From NCBI GenBank assembly GCA_019638595.1, contig JAHBTJ010000013.1, positions 168,093 through 232,092 on the forward strand: 64,000 bases of DNA, read 5' to 3'. The notes beneath the pieces were generated by a model, which was given only the letters and a program-made list of their open reading frames with translations, did no database searches and had not been told where the DNA came from. Both the position numbers and the translations under genes were made by a program. The stretch is from Chitinophagaceae bacterium (GTDB taxonomy: Bacteria > Bacteroidota > Bacteroidia > Chitinophagales > Chitinophagaceae). Below are positions 7,372 to 16,022 of the stretch, one piece after another (position 1 is the first letter of the stretch; the number at the start of each line of letters is the position of its first letter).

Positions 7372-7404
7372 CACAACAATGTATAACTTGAAAGAATAGA
7401 TTTT

Positions 7405-8829
7405 ATGAACTACGAAAAAGCCTTATCCCTTTATCGCAATGACAAAACATTGCAGCTATTGCGGGCAGAACATTTTCCGCTGCTGGTAGGCTTTTTTCAT
7501 TTAGCATTCAAGCAGCAGGATAGAATCTCATATACTCAAAGCGAATTACAAAGCCTCCTGGCAGATTACCTGTATGCACTCGAAAGGCAGGATATAAATG
7601 AATATAATAAGTCGCCCCATGAATATCTTTCCCGTTGGGCACAACAGGGGTATTTGCGCAGGTATTATGAAACCGCGGATGAACCGGTATATGAACTCTC
7701 TCCCGCTACTGAAAATGCACTCAAATGGCTGGAAGACCTGAACAAGCAGCAATTTGTAGGTACCCATAGTCGCTTATTACAGTTTTTTCATTTGCTGCAG
7801 CAAATCGTTAATACCACCTCCGGGCCTTATGAACGGATACAACAACTACAGGCAGAGCGCAATAAGATTGACAGGGAAATAGAGCAAATACGTCAGGGGA
7901 ATTTTGTAAAGCCATCCGATACCCAAATTAAGGAAAATTACTTTTTGGCAGAAGAAACTGCGAGACGCCTGCTTTCCGACTTCCGGCAGGTGGAAGAGAA
8001 TTTCCGTGAACTGGACACCCAAACCCGCCAGACAATTGTAAAAAGCAGTCTCGCAAAAGCCGATTTATTGGACAATGTTTTTGAACAGCAGGATCACCTG
8101 TGGAATACGGATCAGGGTAAAAGTTTCCGCGCTTTCTGGGAATTTCTGATGAGTGAGCAGATGCAGGACGAGCTGGAAAACTTATTGAGTAAGATGAATG
8201 AGATACCTGCGATACAGGAAATCAAAAAAGAACAAACAGTAGACAGGATTAAAACCAACCTTGTTGATGCCGGCGATAAAGTAAACCGGAGTAATGACGG
8301 CTTGATCGAGCAACTCCGGAAATTTGTGGAGCAAAAGAATCTTTCGGAAAGCCGGCATATACTACGTAGCATCGAAGAGATAGAAAGCCTGCTGCTGGAA
8401 CATATTGAAACCATTAGCTCCCGGGAGTTTCTTTTGGAAATAGACGGGCTTTTTAAACCCATGCTTATTATGGAACGACCGTTATTCAGCCCACCGGTCA
8501 AAGTTTCTTTTGACAGAACCGATATCCGGGATGGAATGCCGGAGGCTGACACTAACCTGTTGTTTGAACAGTTTTATGTGGATATAGAAGCGCTCCGAAA
8601 CAATATAAAACAGGCGTTGCGAAACAAGACCCAGGTAGCACTCTCCGAACTGCTCGATTTGTATAAACCTCAAAAAGGCGTGACAGAAATTTTAGCTTAT
8701 ATGCAAATAGCAGCAAACGACAAAAAGCACTATATAAACAGGGAGTTGCAGGAAGAATTAGTCGTTGAAAATATAGAAAGTAATAAAAAATATTCACTAA
8801 AAGCGCCGGTGATCATATTCAACAGGTAA
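7405..8829 (+). CDS. jetA: JetA, kleisin-like subunit of Wadjet (DUF3375)
   Basis: The 474-aa protein begins MNYEKALSLYRNDKTLQLLR with the DUF3375 pattern (LLRAEHFPLLVGFFHLAF; HEYLSRWAQQGYLRRYY; ELSPATENALKWLEDL; FVGTHSRLLQFFHLLQQIV), followed by a long coiled-coil middle and a C-terminal domain (FEQFYVDIEALRNNIKQAL). In Wadjet, JetA is the MukF/kleisin-like protein that bridges the JetC SMC heads and works with JetB as a loader/extruder of plasmid DNA. Its stop is two bases before the jetB start, consistent with translational coupling. It appears intact. Confidence 0.92.
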   Translation: MNYEKALSLYRNDKTLQLLRAEHFPLLVGFFHLAFKQQDRISYTQSELQSLLADYLYALERQDINEYNKSPHEYLSRWAQQGYLRRYYETADEPVYELSPATENALKWLEDLNKQQFVGTHSRLLQFFHLLQQIVNTTSGPYERIQQLQAERNKIDREIEQIRQGNFVKPSDTQIKENYFLAEETARRLLSDFRQVEENFRELDTQTRQTIVKSSLAKADLLDNVFEQQDHLWNTDQGKSFRAFWEFLMSEQMQDELENLLSKMNEIPAIQEIKKEQTVDRIKTNLVDAGDKVNRSNDGLIEQLRKFVEQKNLSESRHILRSIEEIESLLLEHIETISSREFLLEIDGLFKPMLIMERPLFSPPVKVSFDRTDIRDGMPEADTNLLFEQFYVDIEALRNNIKQALRNKTQVALSELLDLYKPQKGVTEILAYMQIAANDKKHYINRELQEELVVENIESNKKYSLKAPVIIFNR

Positions 8830-8831
8830 TT

Positions 8832-9398
8832 ATGGAACAGGGATATTCGCTCAGTCTTATTGCCTTACTCAAGGGAATTGTATTTAACCATCAGAAAGAG
8901 ATATGGGACAATCTTCTGCGATATGAACCGGATGTAAAAAAGTATTTTCAGCCCGTTGGGTTAGAATTATATCTCGACAAAAGTGAAGGGTATGCATTCC
9001 TGCGACAAAATCAATGGGAAGATGATACGGAGCTGCCTCGCTTAGCCGAAAAACGGCAGCTAAATTTTCTTACTTCCTTATTATGTATTGTACTAAGGAA
9101 ATACCTGCTGGAGCAGGATGCACAGGGCGGATCTGTACGGTCTATCATCAGCGAGCAGGAGATGATGAACCGCATAAAAGTCTTTCTGCCTGTTACCAAT
9201 GATGAAGCAAAGCAGCAGGAGAAAATAATCAGCACCATTAACAGGGTGATTGACATCGGCTTTCTACGGAAGCTGGATGACCAGGAAAAAAATTACGAAG
9301 TTCACAGGATCATTAAGGGGTTTATAAATGCAGATGTGATTGACGATACGTTGAGAAAATTAAAGGAGTATGCGGAAGAAAAGAATAATGTTGGGTAA
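8832..9398 (+). CDS. jetB: JetB, MukE-like subunit of Wadjet (DUF4194)
   Basis: The 188-aa protein is an all-helical winged-helix-type protein with the DUF4194 pattern: YLDKSEGYAFLRQNQ near residue 50, a LLCIVLRKYLLEQD helix, and VIDIGFLRKLDDQEKNYEVH. This MukE-like subunit binds the kleisin JetA. It is tightly coupled to jetA. In a standard jetABCD operon jetC would follow directly; here an AT-rich hairpin and a damaged rhuM gene lie between. Intact length. Confidence 0.9.
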   Translation: MEQGYSLSLIALLKGIVFNHQKEIWDNLLRYEPDVKKYFQPVGLELYLDKSEGYAFLRQNQWEDDTELPRLAEKRQLNFLTSLLCIVLRKYLLEQDAQGGSVRSIISEQEMMNRIKVFLPVTNDEAKQQEKIISTINRVIDIGFLRKLDDQEKNYEVHRIIKGFINADVIDDTLRKLKEYAEEKNNVG

Positions 9399-9409
9399 TT
9401 TTTAAACAG

Positions 9410-9429
9410 TTTTTAAGAACGCTTAAAAA
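9410..9429 (+). repeat. AT-rich hairpin between jetB and rhuM
   Basis: TTTTTAAG (9410-9417) pairs with CTTAAAAA (9422-9429) around loop AACG. It sits 12 bp after the jetB stop and 10 bp before the rhuM start. With only one strong base pair in the stem it is a weak terminator at best; it could attenuate expression of downstream jetC. Confidence 0.4.
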
Positions 9430-9439
9430 GTTTACTACT

Positions 9440-10082
9440 ATGAATAATACTAATATTCTGATTTACCAGGGGGAAGACGGTAAGATACGCATAGAAACCC
9501 GTTTGGAGGACGAAACGGTTTGGCTTACCCAGGCACAAATGGCTGAATTGTTTCAAAAAAGCAGGGTTACAATAACAGAACACATTCGCAACATATTCAA
9601 AGAGAAGGAATTGGAAGAAAATTCAGTTAGTCGGAAATTCCGACTAACTGCGGCAGATGGAAAAGAATATGATACAATCTTTTACAATCTTGATGTTATC
9701 ATTTCTGTTGGCTATCGTGTAAAAAGTCAGCAGGGTACCCGTTTTCGCCAATGGGCTACGGGCCGGCTGCGGGAATATATAGTGAAAGGGTTTACGCTTA
9801 ACGACGAATTGCTAAAACAAGGTGGCCGGGGAAATTACTTTGAGGAACTATTAGCCAGGATCAGGGATATCCGTTCATCGGAAAAAGTCTTTTGGCGGAA
9901 AGTCTTAGATATATACGCTACCAGCATTGATTATGATCCCCGGCAGGAAACTTCTATAAAGTTTTTTCGGACGGTACAAAACAAAATGCACTGGGCGGCA
10001 CACGGCAACACAGCCGCAGAAGTGATTTTTAATAGAGCAAACTGCTAAGAAACTGGAATCTAAAAAGAAGAAAGATGATTGA
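9440..10082 (+). pseudogene. rhuM: RhuM-family protein with an internal deletion, inside the Wadjet operon
   Basis: The open frame gives 202 aa with the N-terminal two-thirds of a RhuM-family protein: VWLTQAQMAELFQKSRVTIT, FYNLDVIISVGYRVKSQQGT, RFRQWATGRLREYIVKGF and NKMHWAAHGNTAAEVIFNRA. It then stops at 10046-10048; family members run to roughly 330 aa. From 10035 another frame encodes EQTAKKLESKKKKDD and ends TGA at 10080-10082, a typical basic RhuM C-terminal tail. The simplest reading is a deletion of about 100-130 codons that joined head and tail out of frame. The old stop overlaps the jetC ATG (10075), so the intact gene was translationally coupled to jetC. RhuM proteins often accompany restriction and mobile loci; their biochemical role is not settled. 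The truncated N-terminal domain might still be made. Confidence 0.8.
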
Positions 10083-13000
10083 CCTTTTTACTAATACCAA
10101 TAATCCTCTCGCGGGTTTTCGCCTGCAATCCCTTGAAGTATTCAATTGGGGCACATTTAACCAGGTATGCTGGCAAATAGCGCCCAACGGTTATAATGCT
10201 TTATTAACAGGAGATATTGGTTCCGGTAAATCCACATTGGTTGATGCCCTCACCTGTCTTTTGGTGCCTCATAACAAAATTGTATTTAATAAAGCTGCCG
10301 GGGCGGAAGGCAAAGAACGAAACCTGCTGAGCTATATCAAAGGCGAATACAAAAAAGAAAAGGAAGAAATTACTAAAGTCGCTAAAAAAATATACCTGCG
10401 GCCAAATGATGATACCTATACCGTAATAGTTGGAAACTTCAGGAATGAAGGATATAATGAAGATGTTTGTCTTGCCCAGTTATTTTGGATCGGGAAGGAC
10501 AGCAAGGTGGAAAAACTCCTTATCATCAGCACCGTTCCGCTAACTATCAAACAACATTTTAGTCATTTTGCTGATATTAACGAACTTAGAAAAAAATTGA
10601 GGAATACAGATGGTGTGCAATTGTTCAATGATAATTTCACCCAGTATAGCGAGCAGTTCCGGAGGTTATTCGGGATGAATAGCGACAAAGCTATCGATCT
10701 TTTTTATCAAACCGTTTCTATGAAGTCTGTAAGCAGCCTGACCGATTTTGTGCGCGAGCAGATGCTGGAAAGAACAGATGTAAAAGAGCAGGTTGCCGCA
10801 TTATTGAAGCGCTTTGAAGACTTAAAGAAAGCGCACGAAGCCGTAGTACATGCCCGTGAGCAGTACCAGATATTGAAACCATTGACCGAAGCTTGTGTGG
10901 AATATGGAAACGTAAGCCGGGAAATTGAAAATATTGAAGCCATGCTCGAAGCCGCTCCTGCCTGGTTCGCAGAAAGGAAATGGGATTTGTTGCACAAAGC
11001 TATTGAACAGGCAGAAGCTGACCTTGAAAAGCTAACACAACAACAACAAACTATCAGTAATGAATTGAGCAATCTCGAAAGCCGTAAACAATCCATCCTG
11101 ATTGATATTGCCAATAATGGCGGTAAACGGATTGAACAAATTGGTGATGAAATAAAGCGGCATGAACAGGATAAAGCGGCAAAGCGAAAGGAGTTTGACG
11201 ATTACGGACGCTCGGCATTACAGGCGGGACTAAAAAGTGTGCAAAAAGAAAAAGATTTTGATGAGAATATAAGCAGGGCTGATGAATTAAATGGGGAGTG
11301 CCTGCGCCTTGAAGGCGAATACCGTAATCAAAGAGATAACCTGATAAGCGAATTGCGAAAACAGGAGGTCGAATACCAGGCAGAGTTAAAAGAACTTCAA
11401 TCTCTGCAGGAACGCAAAACCCAGATTCCTGGCTGGCTGGTGGGGTTCAGGACCCGCTTATGCGAGGACCTGCGCATTGATGAAGAAGAACTGCCTTTTG
11501 CGGGAGAATTATTAAAAGTGAATGAACAGGAAGCCGAGTGGGAAGGTGCTATGGAAAAGTTGCTTCATGATGCAGGCATCAGTCTGCTGGTGCCTGCCGC
11601 ACACTATAAAAGTGTAAGCAGGTATGTAAACGATAATCCTTTGCGAAGCGCCGATGGACGGGGTATAAAGCTTACTTACCTGGAAGCAGATATACATAAC
11701 CTTAACCGGGTTATCAAAGACCTGGATGAAGACAGCATCATTTATAAAATAGACATTAAACCTGATACGCCTTTTTATGACTGGCTGGAAAACTATCTGC
11801 AGCGGAGCTTTGGCGATTATATATGTACAGATGTCAATGGGCTGCAGAAAGTACCATTTGGTATCACCCGGCAAGGTTTGATAAAAAGCGGGCGCATACG
11901 TCATACAAAAGATGATAGGAAACGGATTGATGATCGCAGGAATTATGTATTGGGCTGGAGCAATACCGAAAAAATAAAGGCGCTGGAGATTTCGGTGAAT
12001 AAGCTCGAATCTGAAATTAGGAATATAAGTCATAGAAAGAAGAAGGTAGAAGAATTGGAAAGAGATAACCAGAACTCCCGTATTGTGGTTGACAGGATAC
12101 TGCAATACAAGGATTTTTCCAGGATCAACTGGCAATATCATGTAACCAGCATATACGAGCTGGAATCGGAGCGTAATCAACTATTAAACAACAACGATAT
12201 GCTCGCCGAGTTGGAAAAGAACAAAACAGAAGTTGAACAGCAGATTAAGGGCGCAAAAGAAAAAGAGAACCAGGCTACGGAAAAAGTGGGTGGTTTGAAG
12301 AACGTACTTGTTAATTACAAAGAGCAACTTGTTAATGCAGAAAAAAGCAAAGAACAAATTGATCAGCATCGGAAGGATAAATGGTTTCCTGTGCTGCATG
12401 AAAAACTTACTGATGTTAATCTTACTCTGAAAAATATTGACAACCGGCAGGAAGATTTCCGCAAACAATACCAGGGAGAAAACGGGGAACTAAAAAAATT
12501 ACGTACTAAACAAACAAAGTTGCAATCTTCCATAGAAAGTTTGATGAGGCAAATAAAAGAACATTCAAAAGCAGAATACAGTGAAATTGCAGAAAGCATT
12601 GATGCACGGGCGGAGTACATCAAAAAGTTTGAGCAGCTTAACCGGGAAGATCTGAAACGGCATGAAGACCGGTTCAAAGAGCAACTCAATACCAATGTGA
12701 TCAACAGCATTTCTGTATTTGACAATCAGTTGCAAAAACACGAAAAAGACATTAAACAGAAAATAGATACTATCAACCAGCACCTTTCGGAAATTGTGTA
12801 TAATGCCGCCCAAGACACTTATATCAAGATTTTGATGGATGCTACTGCCAATAAGGATGTCCGGCTCTTTAGGGAAGAATTGAAGAAATGCTACATTCAT
12901 TCCTTTAGCAGCAATAATGAACTCTATACAGAAGAAAAATATGAACAGGTAAAAAGCATACTGGATCGCTTTGCCAGTATAGAATATGCAGATAAAGAAT

Positions 13001-13473
13001 GGACAAACACAGTGATAGATGTGCGCCAGTGGTTTGAGTTTAACGCCAGCGAACGATTTCGCTCCGATGATAGTGAAAAGGAATTTTATGAGGGTTCGGG
13101 CGGCAAAAGCGGAGGACAAAAGGAGAAGCTGGCTTATACCATCCTGGCAAGTGCACTCGCTTACCAGTTCGGGTTGCAGTTTGGGGAAAGTAAAAGCAGG
13201 AGCTTCAGGTTTGTAGTCATTGACGAAGCCTTTGGAAGAGGAAGTGACGAAAGTACACGTTACGGATTAGAACTGTTTAAAAAATTAGATCTTCAATTAC
13301 TTATTGTAACGCCTTTGCAAAAAATTCATGTCATCGAAAATCATGTTAACTCTTTTCATTTTGTCAGCAACCGGGAGGGCAATAATTCAGAGGTAAGCAA
13401 TCTTACAAAAGAGGAATATGAAGAGAAGAAAAAGCAATATAATGTTGTAGCTCAAAACACAGAAATCGAATGA
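10075..13473 (+). CDS. jetC: JetC, SMC-like ATPase of Wadjet
   Basis: The 1132-aa protein has a split SMC-type ATPase. Walker A is GDIGSGKST at residues 46-54. Two long coiled-coil arms (about 265-460 and 650-870) flank a hinge-like region around 475-640. The C-terminal head holds the ABC signature GGKSGGQKEK (about 1008-1017) and Walker B FRFVVIDEAFGRG (about 1045-1057). In Wadjet this MukB-like motor extrudes DNA loops with JetA and JetB and brings plasmid DNA to the JetD nuclease. The ATG lies within the end of the rhuM remnant; the stop overlaps jetD in ATGA. The catalytic motifs and length are intact, so the system may be functional. Confidence 0.95.
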   Translation: MIDLFTNTNNPLAGFRLQSLEVFNWGTFNQVCWQIAPNGYNALLTGDIGSGKSTLVDALTCLLVPHNKIVFNKAAGAEGKERNLLSYIKGEYKKEKEEITKVAKKIYLRPNDDTYTVIVGNFRNEGYNEDVCLAQLFWIGKDSKVEKLLIISTVPLTIKQHFSHFADINELRKKLRNTDGVQLFNDNFTQYSEQFRRLFGMNSDKAIDLFYQTVSMKSVSSLTDFVREQMLERTDVKEQVAALLKRFEDLKKAHEAVVHAREQYQILKPLTEACVEYGNVSREIENIEAMLEAAPAWFAERKWDLLHKAIEQAEADLEKLTQQQQTISNELSNLESRKQSILIDIANNGGKRIEQIGDEIKRHEQDKAAKRKEFDDYGRSALQAGLKSVQKEKDFDENISRADELNGECLRLEGEYRNQRDNLISELRKQEVEYQAELKELQSLQERKTQIPGWLVGFRTRLCEDLRIDEEELPFAGELLKVNEQEAEWEGAMEKLLHDAGISLLVPAAHYKSVSRYVNDNPLRSADGRGIKLTYLEADIHNLNRVIKDLDEDSIIYKIDIKPDTPFYDWLENYLQRSFGDYICTDVNGLQKVPFGITRQGLIKSGRIRHTKDDRKRIDDRRNYVLGWSNTEKIKALEISVNKLESEIRNISHRKKKVEELERDNQNSRIVVDRILQYKDFSRINWQYHVTSIYELESERNQLLNNNDMLAELEKNKTEVEQQIKGAKEKENQATEKVGGLKNVLVNYKEQLVNAEKSKEQIDQHRKDKWFPVLHEKLTDVNLTLKNIDNRQEDFRKQYQGENGELKKLRTKQTKLQSSIESLMRQIKEHSKAEYSEIAESIDARAEYIKKFEQLNREDLKRHEDRFKEQLNTNVINSISVFDNQLQKHEKDIKQKIDTINQHLSEIVYNAAQDTYIKILMDATANKDVRLFREELKKCYIHSFSSNNELYTEEKYEQVKSILDRFASIEYADKEWTNTVIDVRQWFEFNASERFRSDDSEKEFYEGSGGKSGGQKEKLAYTILASALAYQFGLQFGESKSRSFRFVVIDEAFGRGSDESTRYGLELFKKLDLQLLIVTPLQKIHVIENHVNSFHFVSNREGNNSEVSNLTKEEYEEKKKQYNVVAQNTEIE

Positions 13474-14630
13474 TCAGTCCGGATGAGATAAAAAAGCAGG
13501 CGCTGAAATGGTGGAGACCATTACTGCAAAGCACTATATCCGGAGAGACATTTTTTCCTAAATCAATAGACCGTATCGGGAAGATTCAACCCGGTCATAT
13601 CACGCAACAGTTTGAGGTACTTCAACAAGAAGTTGCCACGCTTTATCTACATTCTAAAAATCAAACCGGTATTGGTTACCTGGTTAAAACGACGGAAAAG
13701 AATTTCCGGCGTACGGGTAGTCACGAACTGCCTGACGCTATTGTTTTTGAAACTGTTGAAGACTATGTAAGCTTCACTGATAAAAAAAAGGAATGGAAGG
13801 TTTTTCTACTTAATTATGAGAAAGTAATAAAAGGCATCCCCCGGTTAAAAGCGTGGGTTTTGCCGAATTGTATGTGGTTAACAGATGCGCAAACTAATTG
13901 GGATGATATACTTAAAGTATGCCGTTATTTTTTGGATAATCCCAGGCCCAATCTGTATCTGCGGCAGTTGCCCATAGCTATCCATACAAAATTCATTGAA
14001 GACAATATAACGATTATCCAGTCGCTGCTTGATTTTCTTATTCCGCATCACATCCGAAATCATCAGCAGAAGCGATTTGCAGAGCGGTATTTTCTGAAAT
14101 ATGACGAGCCGCTTATCAGAATACGCATGTTGGACACACACCTGACCTGCTTTAATACTTTCTCTGATATTAGTATACCACTTTCAGATTTTGAAAAACT
14201 GGATTTGTCAGCAAGGAATATCTTGATTACAGAGAATAAGATGAATTTTCTAACATTACCGGCTATGCCTTCTACTATTGCTGTTTGGAGCGGCGGTGGA
14301 TTTAATGTCAGCTATCTCAGAAACGTTGTCTGGCTGGCAGAGAAGCATATTTTATATTGGGGAGATATTGACGAACATGGCTTTCAGATTCTCCACCAGC
14401 TTAGAAGTTATTATCCCAATACACAAAGCATAATGATGGATTGTAAAACTTTTGAGCATTTTTCGGAATTTGCAGTAGCAGGGGCACGCAACAAATCTGA
14501 GCAGCTTTCATTACTAAATGATGAGGAGCGAAAACTTTTTGAGCAGTTAAAGCTGATGGATAAAAGCAGGTTGGAGCAGGAAAAAATCTCTCAGGGGTAT
14601 GTCGAAGAATATTTAAAAAGTCTTTTATAA
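13470..14630 (+). CDS. jetD: JetD, TOPRIM nuclease subunit of Wadjet (DUF3322/DUF2220)
   Basis: The 386-aa protein has an N-terminal DUF3322 domain (MISPDEIKKQALKWWRP ... PDAIVFETVEDYVSF) and a C-terminal DUF2220 TOPRIM-like domain. The metal-binding motif is visible as YWGDIDEHGFQIL (about residues 293-305) after W-S-G-G-G-F-N, and a helical tail follows. It resembles the DNA-cleaving part of archaeal Spo11/Topo VI and cuts closed circular plasmid DNA held by JetABC. ATG 13470 overlaps the jetC stop in ATGA. No strong terminator follows directly; the nearest one on this strand is at 15204. Confidence 0.93.
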   Translation: MISPDEIKKQALKWWRPLLQSTISGETFFPKSIDRIGKIQPGHITQQFEVLQQEVATLYLHSKNQTGIGYLVKTTEKNFRRTGSHELPDAIVFETVEDYVSFTDKKKEWKVFLLNYEKVIKGIPRLKAWVLPNCMWLTDAQTNWDDILKVCRYFLDNPRPNLYLRQLPIAIHTKFIEDNITIIQSLLDFLIPHHIRNHQQKRFAERYFLKYDEPLIRIRMLDTHLTCFNTFSDISIPLSDFEKLDLSARNILITENKMNFLTLPAMPSTIAVWSGGGFNVSYLRNVVWLAEKHILYWGDIDEHGFQILHQLRSYYPNTQSIMMDCKTFEHFSEFAVAGARNKSEQLSLLNDEERKLFEQLKLMDKSRLEQEKISQGYVEEYLKSLL

Positions 14631-14694
14631 TGAAAAGCTTGTTTAACGGTTTCTTTCAATCGTCTCAACAGCGTAAGAGGGCGTTTCATATCAA

Positions 14695-14808
14695 CTAACA
14701 AAAAGTAATTATGGACAATCTGGGCAACTCCCGATAGAACAGGTTTACAATCATATTTTCGGGCATTATTTGCTCCAATAGTTTACGCCTTTCCGGGTTA
14801 AGCGCCAT
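14695..14808 (-). CDS. Possible 37-codon ORF or gene remnant
   Basis: ATG at 14808-14806 to TAG at 14697-14695. The peptide MALNPERRKLLEQIMPEN reads like the N-terminus of a real protein and is followed by MIVNLFYRELPRL. It may be the remains of a longer gene lost at the jetD side. No family was recognised and expression is uncertain. Confidence 0.25.
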   Translation of the reverse strand: MALNPERRKLLEQIMPENMIVNLFYRELPRLSIITFC

Positions 14809-14822
14809 GTTTACCAGTTTTA

Positions 14823-14911
14823 ATTCAGGCGGCGTTTATCGCCGGTGAAACAAAGTTAAGTAAATAGATTGTTTACTACAAGTAAAAATAACGGCGATAA
14901 ACGCCGTTGAA
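14823..14911. repeat. Inverted repeat of 15-20 bp, each arm itself a hairpin
   Basis: CGGCGTTTATCGCCG (14830-14844) is repeated in perfect inverse orientation at 14892-14906. The match extends outward (ATTCA on the left, its complement on the right) with two mismatched bases. Each arm can also fold by itself as GGCG/CGCC around TTTAT. The 47-bp space between is AT-rich. It is compatible with the ends of a very small non-autonomous element or with a recombination/regulatory site. Confidence 0.55.
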
Positions 14912-14963
14912 TCATTAAAATGTAAATATTTTCTTTGGGGAATACCTTTTGATATGCCTAAAC

Positions 14964-14988
14964 TTGAGGTTCCAATTTGGAACCTCAA
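14964..14988. repeat. Perfect 12-bp palindrome
   Basis: TTGAGGTTCCAA (14964-14975) and its exact complement TTGGAACCTCAA (14977-14988) flank one T. It has no T-tract, so it is more likely a protein-binding site or the relic of an element end than a terminator. Confidence 0.5.
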
Positions 14989-15169
14989 AGCTCCTCACCA
15001 TATCCATCAGCGTGATAATGGCATTATCAGCTCACTATTTTCCTTTGTAAAATTTCGCAAAGAGCAAACCACATTATCTTAGGTTTACTCTTTTATTGGT
15101 TGCAGAAGTTGTATTGGTTGGATTTTGAATATCTTTTAGCTGGTTTAACCGCCTCAAATCTTCTAATAG

Positions 15170-15237
15170 CGAGTTCGAGTTTTGTACCAATAAGTTCACT
15201 TAACGAAACATCCTGATTTAGGATGTTTCGTTTTTTT
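15170..15237 (+). terminator. Strong intrinsic terminator after a tRNA-3'-end-like sequence
   Basis: CGAAACATCCT (15204-15214) pairs perfectly with AGGATGTTTCG (15220-15230) and is followed by seven T, a textbook terminator. About 25 bp before it a T-loop-like GTTCGAGT (15172-15179) has a weak 4-bp stem (CGAG/TTTG) and is followed by GTACCAATAA. This order, tRNA 3' end then terminator, matches the arrangement at 4649-4700. The tRNA-like part is only suggestive. Confidence 0.6.
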
Positions 15238-15487
15238 ATGGCAATAGGCTATGCTGACCAGTGCGTTACGATACACTGGGTGGTAGTTCGATTATTGCCA
15301 ATAAATCACTCCACTTTTTCTTCTATGTAAACCTGAAATGAGACAAAAATAAATACCACCGTACGTTTTTAAGAAGTTCGATTTCAGGTATAATTAATAG
15401 CAGCTTCACTGTCGGTTACTAACAGCCTCCTTTTAATTTAACAATCAACTATTTTTACAGAACATTAATAATTCTAAAACCAAGATT

Positions 15488-15952
15488 ATGCATAAGTTCC
15501 GGGGCTTTTTATGTATATCGCTTTTCTTCCTGAATTGCACTAACAATAATACTGTTTCAAAGGAAGAAGAAAAGAAAATAATTACTGAAATAAGCGCTGC
15601 CAGGGCGAAGGCTTTTAACGAGGGAAACGCTGCAGGCATCGCTGAACATTTTACAGACGATGCGTGGCTGATGGCCCCTGAAAAGTCCGCCCTCCGGGGA
15701 AAGGATGCTGTGAAGTCCTACTACCAGGCAATCTTTGACGAGTATAACACGAAACTCGAGAGCCGCTACGACGAAGTAGACCTGTCAGGGGATATTGCCT
15801 ATGGCAGGGGCTTCGCCAGGGTAACCTTATTTCCGATGAAAGGAGGAGATTCAATTGTTTCAACAGCCAAATACCTGAACATACTCAGAAAGCAGGCTGA
15901 CGGCAGTTGGAAGACCACCCACGACATCTGGAACGGCAATGAAAAGCAATAA
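15488..15952 (+). CDS. SnoaL/DUF4440-like lipoprotein
   Basis: A 154-aa protein with an N-terminal signal ending in a lipobox (FFLNC, Cys at about residue 17), so it should be an exported lipoprotein. The rest is an NTF2-like fold with the pattern of the SnoaL/DUF4440 group: a helix (EISAARAKAFNEGNAAGIAEHF), TDDAWLMAPEKSALRGKDAV, and beta-strands ending in DGSWKTTHDIWN. Such proteins bind small molecules or act as simple enzymes of unknown substrate. It converges with the GH9 gene, 70 bp away, and is probably not part of that locus. Confidence 0.8.
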   Translation: MHKFRGFLCISLFFLNCTNNNTVSKEEEKKIITEISAARAKAFNEGNAAGIAEHFTDDAWLMAPEKSALRGKDAVKSYYQAIFDEYNTKLESRYDEVDLSGDIAYGRGFARVTLFPMKGGDSIVSTAKYLNILRKQADGSWKTTHDIWNGNEKQ

Positions 15953-16022
15953 AGGAGAAAAACCTTGGGAACGATACGCGACAGCGTATATCAGTAAGAT
16001 GGCGTATTGTTTTACTTCCCGG

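Larger units (their letters stand above)
14634..15487. other. Gene-poor, hairpin-rich spacer after jetD
   Basis: This stretch of about 850 bp holds no convincing gene. It contains a 37-codon minus-strand frame (14808-14695), a pair of inverted 15-bp sequences (14830-14906), a 12-bp perfect hairpin (14964-14988), an 8-bp palindrome at 15013-15029 and a tRNA-3'-like scar with terminator (15170-15237). It looks like debris from repeated insertion and excision at the right edge of the defence region. Confidence 0.6.

Noticed and set aside
8112-8552. 146-codon minus-strand frame within jetA
   Set aside because: Serine-rich antisense of the coiled-coil part of jetA; no start signal.
11512-12180. 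222-codon frame antisense to jetC
   Set aside because: It overlaps the coiled-coil region of an intact jetC, its translation is rich in F, Y and I with no protein pattern, and it is explained by codon use of the sense gene.
12565-13119. 184-codon frame antisense to jetC
   Set aside because: A shadow of the highly biased coiled-coil coding strand; no start context and no recognisable domain.
15013-15029. 8-bp palindrome TGATAATG/CATTATCA as an operator
   Set aside because: It stands alone with no adjacent promoter or gene start and could easily arise by chance in AT-rich DNA.
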